DNA from: Nocardioides euryhalodurans | GTDB lineage: Bacteria; Actinomycetota; Actinomycetes; Propionibacteriales; Nocardioidaceae | Length of the DNA: 64,000 bases | Direction: 5' to 3' | NCBI RefSeq assembly: GCF_004564375.1 | Contig: NZ_CP038267.1 | Coordinates: forward strand, 2,606,501-2,670,500 | Part shown: piece by piece, positions 50,337-59,603 of the stretch | How the letters are laid out: each line of letters begins with the position of its first letter | Numbering within the stretch: position 1 is the first letter of the stretch | Notes under the pieces: generated by a model | What the model was told of the DNA's origin: nothing | What the model saw: the letters and a program-made list of their open reading frames with translations, nothing else | Databases searched by the model: none | Made by a program: the position numbers and the translations under genes

Positions 50337-51584
50337 ATGGACTTCTCCCCCTCCCCTCGGGCCGCCGACCTGCGCGAGCGGGTCGCTGGGTTCCTGGCCG
50401 AGCACGTCGAGCCCGTCGAGGCCGCCTACCACCGCGACCTCGCCGAGGCCCGGCTCGCCGGGACCCAGTGGACGCCGCTCCCGGTGATCGAGGAGCTGAA
50501 GGCCGAGGCCCGTGCCCAGGGCCTGTGGAACCTGTTCCTCCCGCGCGAGCACGCGGGGGAGTACGCCCGCCGCTTCGGCACCGACGGCGGCGAGGGGCTG
50601 ACGAACGTCGACTACGCTCCGCTAGCCGAGCTGACCGGCCGCTCCGCGATCGCGCCGCTGGTCCTCAACTGCAACGCCCCCGACACCGGCAACATGGAGG
50701 TGCTGCTCCGCTACGGCACCCAGGAGCAGCGCGACACCTGGCTCGAGCCGCTGCTCGACGGCCGGATCCGCTCGGCGTTCACCATGACCGAGCCCGGGGT
50801 CGCGAGCTCCGACGCCACGACCATGGAGGCGACGGCGGTCGTCGACGGCGACGAGGTCGTCATCAACGGCCGCAAGTGGTGGTCGACCGGGGTCGGGCAC
50901 CCCGACTGCGCGATCTTCGTCTTCATGGGGCTCACCGACCCCGACGCCGACCGCCACCACCGGCACACGATGGTGCTCGTCCCGCGTGACACCCCCGGCG
51001 TCCGGATCGAGCGCCTGCTCACGACCATGGGGTACGCCGACGAGCCGATCGGCCACGGCGAGGTGTCGTTCACCGACGTCCGGGTGCCGGTCGGCAACAT
51101 CCTCTCCGGGCCCGGCCAGGCCTTCTCGATCGCGCAGGGACGGCTCGGCCCCGGCCGGATCCACCACTGCATGCGGCTGATCGGCGCAGCGGAGGTGGCG
51201 CTCGAGGCCGCCTGTCGCCGCGGGCTGGAACGGACCGCGTTCGGCAAGCCGCTGGTCGACCTGGGTGGCAACCGCGAGCGGATCGCCGAGGCCCGGATCG
51301 CCATCGAGCAGGCCCGCCTGCTCGTGCTGCACGCCGCCTGGAAGCTCGACCAGGGCGGCTCGGCCAACGCGGTCTCGGAGGTCTCCCAGATCAAGGTGGC
51401 GGTCCCGCGGATGGCCCTCGACGTGATCGACATGGCCATCCAGCTCCACGGCGGCGCCGGCATGTCCGACGACTTCCCGCTGGCGATGTCGTGGGTCAAC
51501 TCCCGCACCCTGCGGCTGGCCGACGGACCCGACGAGGTGCACCGCGGGCTGGTCGCGCGGCACGAGCTGGGGAGATACCGGTGA
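50337..51584 (+). CDS. Acyl-CoA dehydrogenase, ACAD10/11-like (415 aa)
   Basis: Flavin acyl-CoA dehydrogenase: FTMTEPGVASSDATTMEATAVVDGDEVVINGRKWWSTGVGHPDCA binds FAD and substrate. GRIHHCMRLIGAAEVALEAACRRGLERTAFGKPL and the end GAGMSDDFPLAMSWVNSRTLRLADGPDEVHR form the C-domain. The DGPDEVHR ending and the insert after YAPLAELTGRSAIAPLVLNCNAPDTGNMEVL are typical of ACAD10/11-like enzymes. It leads a four-gene operon with an SDR, a kinase-like protein and a phosphatase fold. A TAGGGT -10 element 8 nt before the ATG suggests leaderless transcription. Confidence 0.93.
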   Translation: MDFSPSPRAADLRERVAGFLAEHVEPVEAAYHRDLAEARLAGTQWTPLPVIEELKAEARAQGLWNLFLPREHAGEYARRFGTDGGEGLTNVDYAPLAELTGRSAIAPLVLNCNAPDTGNMEVLLRYGTQEQRDTWLEPLLDGRIRSAFTMTEPGVASSDATTMEATAVVDGDEVVINGRKWWSTGVGHPDCAIFVFMGLTDPDADRHHRHTMVLVPRDTPGVRIERLLTTMGYADEPIGHGEVSFTDVRVPVGNILSGPGQAFSIAQGRLGPGRIHHCMRLIGAAEVALEAACRRGLERTAFGKPLVDLGGNRERIAEARIAIEQARLLVLHAAWKLDQGGSANAVSEVSQIKVAVPRMALDVIDMAIQLHGGAGMSDDFPLAMSWVNSRTLRLADGPDEVHRGLVARHELGRYR

Positions 51585-52387
51585 CGTCCCGTGTGCCTGA
51601 GGACGGCGCCCGGGCCGGTCACAGGCACACGCGGCCTCGCCGCGTCCTCGTCACCGGCGCCGCCCGCGGCCTCGGAGCGTCGCTGGCCGCTGCCTTCCGG
51701 GACCGCGGCGACGAGGTGCTGGCCACCGACCTCGACGGTGAGGTCGACCTCCGCCTGGACGTGACCAGCGACGAGGACTGGGCGGTCGGCGTACGTCACG
51801 TCGCGGACGTCTGGGGTGGCCTCGACGTGCTGGTCAACAACGCCGGCGTCGCCGGTGGCGGGCGGCTCGACGTCGCCACGCTCGAGGAGTGGCGCCGGAT
51901 CACCGACATCAACCTGTTCGGGATCGTGCGCGGCACGCGAGCCTTCGTGCCGATGCTCAAGGAGCAGCGCTCCGGCCACGTCGTCAACATCGCCTCCCTG
52001 GCCGGGCTGGTGCACCCCGCCGGCATGGCCGGATACAACGCCGTCAAGGCCGCCGTCGTCGCACTCACGGAGACGACCGGCCACGAGCTGGCGGCGTACG
52101 GCGTCCGGGCCAGCGTGGTCTGCCCGTCCTACTTCCGCACCGGGCTGGTCGAGCGGATGCAGGGCGAGGACCGGGCGCTGGGCGCCGTGATCGCGTCGCT
52201 GGTCGAGAACGCGCCGCTCGGCCCGGACGAGATCGCGGCTGCCGTGCTCGAGGGCCTCGACCGCGGCGACGAGCTGATCCTTCCCGACCCGGCCGCCCGG
52301 GCGGCGTACGAGCTGAAGCAGGCCGACCGACCGGCCTACGACGCACAGCTGCGGCGGCAGGCCGCGCGACTCGAGGAGCTGGGCTGA
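51581..52387 (+). CDS. Short-chain dehydrogenase/reductase (268 aa)
   Basis: Classical SDR: TGAARGLGASLAAAF (about residues 26-40), VNNAGVAG, the catalytic Ser in NIASLAGL and YNAVK (Tyr and Lys, about 151-155), and PSYFRTGLV. NAD(P)H-linked oxidation or reduction of an alcohol/ketone. The GTG overlaps the dehydrogenase stop by 4 nt. Residues 5-17 (RVPEDGARAGHRHTR region) are encoded by a palindrome of family B, so the N-terminus before RRVLVTGA appears to be repeat-derived. Confidence 0.92.
   Translation: MTSRVPEDGARAGHRHTRPRRVLVTGAARGLGASLAAAFRDRGDEVLATDLDGEVDLRLDVTSDEDWAVGVRHVADVWGGLDVLVNNAGVAGGGRLDVATLEEWRRITDINLFGIVRGTRAFVPMLKEQRSGHVVNIASLAGLVHPAGMAGYNAVKAAVVALTETTGHELAAYGVRASVVCPSYFRTGLVERMQGEDRALGAVIASLVENAPLGPDEIAAAVLEGLDRGDELILPDPAARAAYELKQADRPAYDAQLRRQAARLEELG
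51590..51631. repeat. Palindromic element, family B copy 2, inside the SDR 5-prime coding region
   Basis: CGTGTGCCTGAGGACGGC (51590-51607) and its near-complement GCCGGTCACAGGCACACG (51614-51631) with three mismatches and a 6-nt loop. It lies 6 nt after the acyl-CoA dehydrogenase stop and is read through in frame as codons 4-17 of the SDR. It shares the GTGTGCC(T/C)GAGGACG core with the copy at 47459. Confidence 0.75.
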
Positions 52388-53451
<1,064 letters not shown>

Positions 53452-53452
<1 letters not shown>

Positions 53453-54081
53453 TGGGCCAGGTGGTGGTGGTCCGGCACGGACAAGCGTCGTTCGGCGCCG
53501 AGGACTACGACGTGCTCTCGGGGACGGGTGAGGAGCAGGCGCGGGTCGTCGGCCGGGCACTGGCGCACCTCGAGCCGGACCTGGTGGTGCACGGCTCGTT
53601 GCGGCGCCAGCGCCACACGGCCGAGCTGGCCGCGGACGCCGCCGGCTGGTCGGCCCCGCTGCACGAGGACCGACGGTGGGACGAGCTCGACCAGTTCGCC
53701 CAGTTCGCCACGATCGAGGCCGTGCCCGACGAGTCCGACGCCGTCGCCTTCCAGCGGTGGTACGAGGCGGCGATGGGCCGGTGGAGCGGCGGCGAGCACG
53801 ACGACGACTACACCGAGAGCTATGCCGCCTTCCACGACCGGGCGGCCGCGGCGCTCGCCGACGTCGCCGGCGCCGGCACCGTGGTCGTCGCCTCCTCCGG
53901 CGGGCCGATCTCGGCGCTGGTGACCCAGCTGCTGGCGGGGGGCCCGGCAACGTACGCCCGGCTGCTGCCGACCACGGTCAACACCGGCGTCACCAGGATC
54001 GTCTCGGGTCGCAGCGGCCTCACCCTGGTCGCCTACAACGAGCACCAGCACCTGCCTGCCGAGATGATCACCTACCGCTGA
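53452..54081 (+). CDS. Histidine phosphatase-fold protein lacking the second catalytic His (209 aa)
   Basis: Phosphoglycerate-mutase-like domain: RHGQAS near residue 8 has the phosphorylated His and the RHG motif, SLRRQRHTAELAA is the substrate-pocket region. The second conserved motif, normally SHGG, reads SSGGPISAL, so the His is replaced by Ser. The protein may bind phospho-substrate with reduced or altered catalysis. It shares a TGATG junction with the kinase gene, implying a linked function. Confidence 0.9.
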
Positions 54082-54159
54082 GCGCACCGGTCAGGAAGTG
54101 GCCGCAATCCCTCCTAGCGTGGTGCCTGACAGCACGAGCAGACGCGAGGAGCCACCACC

Positions 54160-54672
54160 ATGACCGAGCCCGACCTCAGCCAGGAACGACGTGACCTGCT
54201 GGAGACCCTTCGCCTGCACCGGTGGTTCCTCCGCTCCACGACCGAGGGCATGTCCGAGGAGCAGGCGCGCACGCGCAGCACCGTCAGCGAGCTGACCCTC
54301 GGCGGGCTCGTCAAGCACGTGGCCGCCACCGAGAGGGGCTGGGCGGACTTCGTGGTCCACGGGACGGAGTCGATGGCGCCGCCCGAGGACGGCGACTACT
54401 CCGCCTGGCAGAGCGAGTTCAGCCTGACCGACGACGAGACCCTGGCCGACGTCCTCGCCCGGTACGACGCGGTGGCCACCCGGACCGACGAGCTGGTCGC
54501 CACCGTCGACCTCGACCGGGCCTGGCCGCTGCCCGAGGCGCCGTGGTTCGAGCCCGGCGCGACCCGGAGCGCCCGGCGTACGTTCCTCCACATCGTGGCC
54601 GAGACGGCCCAGCACTCCGGCCACGCCGACGTGATCCGGGAGGCGATCGACGGGCACAAGACGATGGGGTGA
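54160..54672 (+). CDS. DinB family protein (170 aa)
   Basis: Four-helix DinB-type protein (DUF664-like). LRLHRWFLRSTTEGMSEEQART, GGLVKHVAATERGWADFV with the first His, and HIVAETAQHSGHADVIREAIDG with two more His form the metal site at residues ~50, ~142 and ~149. Members include metal-binding and mycothiol- or bacillithiol-dependent transferases. A GAGGAG ribosome site precedes the ATG. It stands alone after the four-gene operon, with a 78-bp gap and no clear promoter, and converges with the SDR gene. Confidence 0.92.
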   Translation: MTEPDLSQERRDLLETLRLHRWFLRSTTEGMSEEQARTRSTVSELTLGGLVKHVAATERGWADFVVHGTESMAPPEDGDYSAWQSEFSLTDDETLADVLARYDAVATRTDELVATVDLDRAWPLPEAPWFEPGATRSARRTFLHIVAETAQHSGHADVIREAIDGHKTMG

Positions 54673-54683
54673 GGCTGGCGAGC

Positions 54684-54717
54684 GGGGGGCTTTCCCCGGG
54701 AAGGCGGCCGAACCCCC
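54684..54717. terminator. Candidate bidirectional terminator
   Basis: A G run (54684-54689) faces a C run (54713-54717), and GCTTTCCCC/GGGAAGGC pairing lies between. It is in the 45-bp gap between the convergent DinB and SDR genes, where either strand could use it. Stem quality is moderate. Confidence 0.35.
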
Positions 54718-55467
54718 TCAGACCAGCCGGCGGAACACCGGCATCGGCGCGTGCCTGAGGACCACCGACAGCGGCGCCCAGGGCAGCGGCGGGACGCACG
54801 CCGAGGCGCGCTCCTTCTCGATGGCGGCCACCATCGCGGTGACGCCCTTCTCGGTCGAGACCATCATCCGGTTCCGGCCGGCGGCACCGGCGTTCATCTC
54901 CGAGGCGATCCAGCCCGGGTAGAGCACGGTGAAGCGGTAGGCGTCCTTGCCGTGGAACTCCGCCCGGAGCCCCTCGACGAGGTGGGCGGCACCTGCCTTG
55001 GTGGCGCCGTACGTCGTCATCGACTTCGGCATGCCCCGCATCGCCGACATCGACGAGACCATCACCAGGTGGCCGCCTTCCTGGGCGCGGAAGAGCTCCA
55101 TCGCGGCCTCGGTCTGCGCGAGCGCGGCGACGAAGTTGGTCACGGCGGTCTCGCGGTTGGCCTCGAAGCGGCCGGTGCCGAGCGGGGCTCCCTTGCCGAC
55201 GCCGGCGTTGACGACGACCCGGTCGATCCGGCCGAAGGTGGCAGCGAAGTCGCGGAAGACCGCGAAGACGGCGTCGTCGTCGGTGACGTCGAGGGCCCGG
55301 ACCTCGACCCGTCGGCCGGGGTGGGCGGCCAGGATCTCCGCACGGAGCTCGTCGAGCCGGTCGGTGCGGCGGGCGCAGAGGGCGAGGTCCTGGCCCCGGG
55401 CGGCGAGCTGGCGGGCCATCTCGGCGCCGAGCCCGGAGGAGGCGCCGGTGATGAGGGTGGTCGTCAT
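54718..55467 (-). CDS. Short-chain dehydrogenase/reductase (249 aa)
   Basis: Classical SDR with TGASSGLGAEMARQLAARG (residues 7-25), RVVVNAGVG in place of NNAG, catalytic Ser in MVSSMSAMRG and YGATK supplying Tyr/Lys. FTVLYPGWIASEM follows as usual. The tail PLSVVLRHAPMPVFRRLV is hydrophobic/basic and may touch the membrane, as in SDRs acting on long-chain or sterol substrates. The ATG at 55467 is the natural start; an upstream in-frame start has no support. Divergent from the PadR-ABC operon. Confidence 0.92.
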   Translation of the reverse strand: MTTTLITGASSGLGAEMARQLAARGQDLALCARRTDRLDELRAEILAAHPGRRVEVRALDVTDDDAVFAVFRDFAATFGRIDRVVVNAGVGKGAPLGTGRFEANRETAVTNFVAALAQTEAAMELFRAQEGGHLVMVSSMSAMRGMPKSMTTYGATKAGAAHLVEGLRAEFHGKDAYRFTVLYPGWIASEMNAGAAGRNRMMVSTEKGVTAMVAAIEKERASACVPPLPWAPLSVVLRHAPMPVFRRLV

Positions 55468-55520
55468 GCGGCCAGTCTGGCCGGGACACGCCGCGGTCTG
55501 CTCGCCGGACTCGTGCATAC

Positions 55521-55544
55521 GTGGTATACATACTGCGTATCCAC
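55521..55544 (+). promoter_or_regulatory. Candidate PadR operator before the padR-ABC operon
   Basis: GTGGTATAC (55521-55529) faces GTATCCAC (55537-55544), an imperfect dyad with one extra base, and ATAC recurs just outside. The AT-rich stretch stands out in GC-rich surroundings and also offers the -10-like TATACA. It lies 42-65 nt before the padR ATG and 54-77 nt from the divergent SDR start. Confidence 0.45.
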
Positions 55545-55585
55545 CACTCGCGGGGGAGTCGTGGAGCGACGATCGGAGGACGAGG

Positions 55586-56203
55586 ATGTCGGTCAGGCAG
55601 GCGCTCCTGGCGCTGCTCGAGCAGGGCCCGATGTACGGCTACCAGCTGCGTGCCGAGTTCGAGCAGCGCACCGGGGCCACCTGGCCGCTCAACGTCGGGC
55701 AGGTCTACACGACCCTGGCCCGGCTCGAGCGGGACGGGCTCGTGGAGAAGGCTCCCCTCGACGTGACCCCAGGTCCCGCCGAGGACGACGCCCACGTGAT
55801 GTACCGCGTCACCGATCCGGGCCGGGCCGAGGTGTCGGAGTGGTTCACCACGCCGGTGCCTCGGACCCAGCCACCCCGTGACGAGCTCGCCATCAAGCTC
55901 GCGCTGGCCGTGACCGTGCCGGGCGTCGACGTCGGCGCGGTGATCCAGCAGCAGCGTTCCGCCACCATCGGCGCGCTCCAGGACTACACCCGGCTCAAGC
56001 GCTCCGGCCGTGCCGCGAGCCCCGAGGTCGCCGAGGACCTCGCGTGGAGCCTGGTGCTCGACTCGCTGGTCTTCGCTGCCGAGGCCGAGGTCCGGTGGCT
56101 CGACCACTGCGAGGCCCGGTTGCGCCGTGCCGGTGACCTGCGCCCCGCCGCGGGCTCGGCGCAGACCCCGACCGCGACGGACGCCGAGGAGGTCCGGCGA
56201 TGA
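55586..56203 (+). CDS. PadR family transcriptional regulator (205 aa)
   Basis: N-terminal winged helix VRQALLALLEQGPMYGYQLRAEFEQRTGATWPLNVGQVYTTLARLERDGLVEK, with the PadR GQVYTTL recognition motif, then a wing (VMYRVTDPGRAEVSEWF) and a long helical C-terminus (Vir_act_alpha_C-like). A GGAGG site lies 6 nt before the ATG. It overlaps the ATPase gene by 4 nt, the standard layout of PadR-controlled MacB-type exporters, and probably represses its own operon until a membrane-active compound appears. Confidence 0.93.
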   Translation: MSVRQALLALLEQGPMYGYQLRAEFEQRTGATWPLNVGQVYTTLARLERDGLVEKAPLDVTPGPAEDDAHVMYRVTDPGRAEVSEWFTTPVPRTQPPRDELAIKLALAVTVPGVDVGAVIQQQRSATIGALQDYTRLKRSGRAASPEVAEDLAWSLVLDSLVFAAEAEVRWLDHCEARLRRAGDLRPAAGSAQTPTATDAEEVRR

Positions 56204-56922
56204 GCGCCGTGCTCCAGCTCGAGGCCGTCTCCCGCACCCACGGCGAGGGCGCCACCGAGGTCCACGCCCTGCGCCGGGTCTCCTTCGCCGCGTACGCCGG
56301 CGAGCTGGTCGCCGTGATGGGCCCCTCGGGCTCGGGCAAGTCGACGCTGCTCACCCTGGCCGGGGGCCTCGACCAGCCGACCACCGGCACCGTCTCGGTC
56401 GAGGGCACCGACCTCGGCCCGCTCGGCCAGAAGGGCCGCGCCCGGCTGCGGCGTACCTCCATCGGCTACGTCTTCCAGGACTTCAACCTGATCCCCGCCC
56501 TCACCGCTGCCGAGAACGTCTCGCTCCCGCGCGAGCTCGACGGCGAGAAGGCCCGCGCGGCCGGCCGGCTGGCCCGGCAGGCGCTCGAGGAGGTCGGCAT
56601 CGGCCACCTCGCGGACCGCTACCCGGACGAGATGTCGGGCGGCCAGCAGCAGCGGGTCGCCATCGCGCGGGCGGTCGTCGGCGAGCGCCGGCTCATCCTG
56701 GCCGACGAGCCGACCGGCGCGCTCGACACCGAGACCGGTGAGGAGATCCTGCGGCTGATCCGCGCCCGCTGCGACGCCGGGGCGGCAGGGGTGCTCGTCA
56801 CCCACGAGGCCCGGCACGCCGCCTGGGCCGACCGGGTGGTCTTCCTGCGCGACGGCGTCGTGATCGACGAGACCGGCTCCGCCCCGGTCGAGGCGCTGCT
56901 CGAACCCGGACTGGCTCGGTGA
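56200..56922 (+). CDS. ABC transporter ATP-binding protein, MacB/LolD type (240 aa)
   Basis: Walker A GPSGSGKST (about 43-51), Q-loop VFQDFNLIP, signature MSGGQQQRVAIARAVV, Walker B LILADEPTGALD and switch His in VTHEARHA. The VFQDFNLIP and EPTGALDTETG wording is that of the LolD/MacB/FtsE class, which drives FtsX-fold permeases mechanically instead of through ABC-2 channels. The partner permease overlaps by 4 nt. Confidence 0.95.
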   Translation: MSAVLQLEAVSRTHGEGATEVHALRRVSFAAYAGELVAVMGPSGSGKSTLLTLAGGLDQPTTGTVSVEGTDLGPLGQKGRARLRRTSIGYVFQDFNLIPALTAAENVSLPRELDGEKARAAGRLARQALEEVGIGHLADRYPDEMSGGQQQRVAIARAVVGERRLILADEPTGALDTETGEEILRLIRARCDAGAAGVLVTHEARHAAWADRVVFLRDGVVIDETGSAPVEALLEPGLAR

Positions 56923-59558
56923 GCCCGCGGCAACGCTGGGCGCCCGCGCTGCGGGTGGCCCGGCGGGAGGCCCTGCGCTCGCGTGGGCGCAGCATCCTCG
57001 TGCTGGTGATGATCGCGCTGCCGGTCCTCGGGGTGACCGCCGCGGACGTGGTGATCCAGACCTCCGAGATCAGCGGGGCCGAGGCGATCGAGCGGCGGAT
57101 CGGGACGGCCGACGCGCGCGTGAGCGTCGAGCGCGGCACCGGTCAGGTCGCCCAGACCGCCGACCCCGACACCGGGGGCCTGAGCTGGAGCGGTGGCGGG
57201 CGCGGACAGGCGCCGAGGACCCTCGACGACGTCGAGGACGCCCTGGGCCGGGAGGTCGAGGCGGTCGAGCTCGTCACCGGTGGGGTCCTGGTCGAGACCG
57301 ACGCCGGCCGCGCCGACGTCGCGGTCACCGAGACCGACTGGACCTCCGACCTGGTCGAGGGCACCTACCGGCTCACCGCGGGCCGGATGCCCGAGCAGGC
57401 CGGCGAGGTCGCCATCAACGGCCACCTCGCGGAGCGCGGCTACGCCCTCGGTGACGAGCTCGAGGGGGAGGGCCTGGCCGACCTGACGATCGTCGGGATC
57501 GGCGAGAACACGTCGTACCGCGGCCACTCGATCGCGGTCGCGCAGCCGGGCACCTTCGACCTGCGGACGACGGCGGGCAGCCACACCTGGCTGGTCGACG
57601 CGGGTGGGGAGGTCGCGTGGAAGGACGTCCGGGCCCTCAACGCGATCGGCGCCACCGTGCTGTCGCGGGCGGTGCTGATCGACCCGCCCGCCGACTCCGA
57701 GCTCGACCCGGAGCTGGGCTGGGCGACCGGCACCGACGACGCCGTCGTGGCCGTGGCCGTCCTCGTCGTCGCGATGGCGCTGCTGGAGGTCGTGCTGCTC
57801 GCCGGCCCGGCGTTCGCGGTGATCGCCCGGCGGCTGCAGCGATCCCTCGCCCTGATGGCGGCCACCGGCGCGACCCCGCCACAGGCGCGACGGGTCGTGC
57901 TCGCCAGCGGTCTGGTCCTCGGCACGGCGGGCGCCGCGCTCGGGGTCGGCCTCGGCCTGCTGGCGGCGTGGCTGGCCCTGCCGGTCGTGCAGCGCTTCTC
58001 CGACAGCTACCTCGGGCCGTACGACGTCCCGTGGCTCCACCTGCTGGGCATCGCGGCGTTCGGGCTGGTCTCGGCGCTGCTCGCGGCGGTGGTCCCGGCG
58101 TGGCTCGCCTCCCGGCAGGACGTGGTCGCGGTGCTGGCCGGCCGGCGTGGCGACGCACGGCCCTCGCTGCGCTCGCCACTGCTCGGGCTGGTGCTGCTCG
58201 CCGCGGGTGCAGGTGGCGCCGCCTACGGTGCCGTGAGCCGGCAGAACGGCGAGTACGTCATCGCCGGCTCCGCGATCGTCGCCGTGCTCGGCATGATCCT
58301 GCTGGTGCCGGTCGTCGTGGCCACGCTGGCCCGGGTCGCCCGCGGCCTGCCGCTACCGCTGCGCTACGCCGTCCGCGACGCGGCCCGCCACCGGACCCGG
58401 ACCGTCCCGGCCGTCTCCGCGGTGGCGGCCACGGTCGCCGGCGTGGTCGCCCTCGGCATCGCCAACGCCAGCGACGCGGCCGAGAACGAGGCGACGTACG
58501 CCCAGAGCCTGCCGATGGGGCAGGCCTCGCTGACGACCTACCGCGACGGTGCCGACTGGGACGCCTATCGGGCCGTGGCGGAGAAGCTCGTGCCCGGCGC
58601 GGAGGTCACGCCGGTGCAGGGCGTCGACGACACCGGTGACCGGTCCGGCTGGACCGAGGTGACCTTCCGCCTCGACGGCGAGCCCTCCTGGTTGTCCTCC
58701 TACGGGTCCTCGCTCGGCACGAGCATCCCCGTCGCTGAGGCCGGCGGTGCTCTCCCGGGTGTGGTGACCGGCCTCGACGACGACGAGCGTGCACGAGCGG
58801 AGGACGCACTGTCCCGGGGTGGCGTCGTGGTCTTCGTCAACGAGGACCTCACCGTCGACGAGGCCACCGTCGTCGTGCGCGAGTACGGACCCCGCGACCG
58901 GTCCGAGGCGCGGGTGCGCGCCACCGTCCCGGCCGCGACGGTCCAGGTGAGCCCGCTCGAGACGTCGTTCCAGGGCGTCCTGTCCGCGGAGGCCGCCGAG
59001 GCGGTCGGCGTGGAGCCGGAGGCCACGGGGCTGCTCGTCGCAGGCGTCCCGATCAGCGAGGCCCAGGAGCAGGACGTACAGGAGGCGCTGGCGGCGGTGT
59101 CGGAGGACCTGTCCTTCTACGTCGAGCGTGGCTACCAGGCCGACGACGAGACGGTGATCGTCCTGCTCGTGCTCGGCGCCCTCGGCGGGGTGCTGATGCT
59201 CGGCGGCACGCTCACGGCCACCTTCCTCTCGCTCTCCGACGCGCGGCCCGACCTGGCGACGCTCGCGGCGATCGGGGCCGCGCCGCGGACCCGTCGTGGC
59301 GTGGCGGCGTCGTACGCGGCGGTCATCGGGCTGGTCGGCGCCGCGCTGGGCGCCGCGGTCGGCTTCATCCCCGGCATCGCGGTGACCTATCCGCTCACGG
59401 GCTGGAGCGGGGAGACCGACCCGTCCCTGCCGACGCACTTCCTCGACGTGCCGTGGTTGTTGATCGGCTCGCTCGTGGTCGCGCTGCCGCTGGTCACCGC
59501 GCTGGTGGTCGGGCTCACCACCCGGTCCCGGCTGCCGCTGGTGGCACGGATCGACTAG
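56919..59558 (+). CDS. FtsX-like ABC permease (879 aa)
   Basis: Double FtsX-type permease. N-terminal helix ILVLVMIALPVLGVTAADVVI, a large extracytoplasmic part (about 40-260), an FtsX helix block (260-420), a second external domain (about 500-770) and the last helix block (TVIVLLVLGALGGVLMLGGTLTATFL, IGLVGAALGAAVGFIPGIAVTYPL, PWLLIGSLVVALPLVTALVVGLT). The cytoplasmic loops carry the FtsX/MacB pattern LMAATGATPPQARRVVLAS and LAAIGAAPRTRRGVAAS. Probably extrudes or moves a lipid, peptide or lipoprotein with the ATPase. GTG start, overlapping by 4 nt. Confidence 0.93.
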   Translation: MSPRQRWAPALRVARREALRSRGRSILVLVMIALPVLGVTAADVVIQTSEISGAEAIERRIGTADARVSVERGTGQVAQTADPDTGGLSWSGGGRGQAPRTLDDVEDALGREVEAVELVTGGVLVETDAGRADVAVTETDWTSDLVEGTYRLTAGRMPEQAGEVAINGHLAERGYALGDELEGEGLADLTIVGIGENTSYRGHSIAVAQPGTFDLRTTAGSHTWLVDAGGEVAWKDVRALNAIGATVLSRAVLIDPPADSELDPELGWATGTDDAVVAVAVLVVAMALLEVVLLAGPAFAVIARRLQRSLALMAATGATPPQARRVVLASGLVLGTAGAALGVGLGLLAAWLALPVVQRFSDSYLGPYDVPWLHLLGIAAFGLVSALLAAVVPAWLASRQDVVAVLAGRRGDARPSLRSPLLGLVLLAAGAGGAAYGAVSRQNGEYVIAGSAIVAVLGMILLVPVVVATLARVARGLPLPLRYAVRDAARHRTRTVPAVSAVAATVAGVVALGIANASDAAENEATYAQSLPMGQASLTTYRDGADWDAYRAVAEKLVPGAEVTPVQGVDDTGDRSGWTEVTFRLDGEPSWLSSYGSSLGTSIPVAEAGGALPGVVTGLDDDERARAEDALSRGGVVVFVNEDLTVDEATVVVREYGPRDRSEARVRATVPAATVQVSPLETSFQGVLSAEAAEAVGVEPEATGLLVAGVPISEAQEQDVQEALAAVSEDLSFYVERGYQADDETVIVLLVLGALGGVLMLGGTLTATFLSLSDARPDLATLAAIGAAPRTRRGVAASYAAVIGLVGAALGAAVGFIPGIAVTYPLTGWSGETDPSLPTHFLDVPWLLIGSLVVALPLVTALVVGLTTRSRLPLVARID

Positions 59559-59603
59559 GCCTCGGTCACCCGCCGTTCACACGGGTCCGCCAGAATCTCC
59601 CCC

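Noticed and set aside
54745..54775. Third copy of the GTGTGCCTGAGGAC palindrome family (GCGTGCCTGAGGACCACCG)
   Set aside because: It lies inside the SDR C-terminal coding region (VVLRHAPM) and has no inverted partner nearby, so it is chance similarity.
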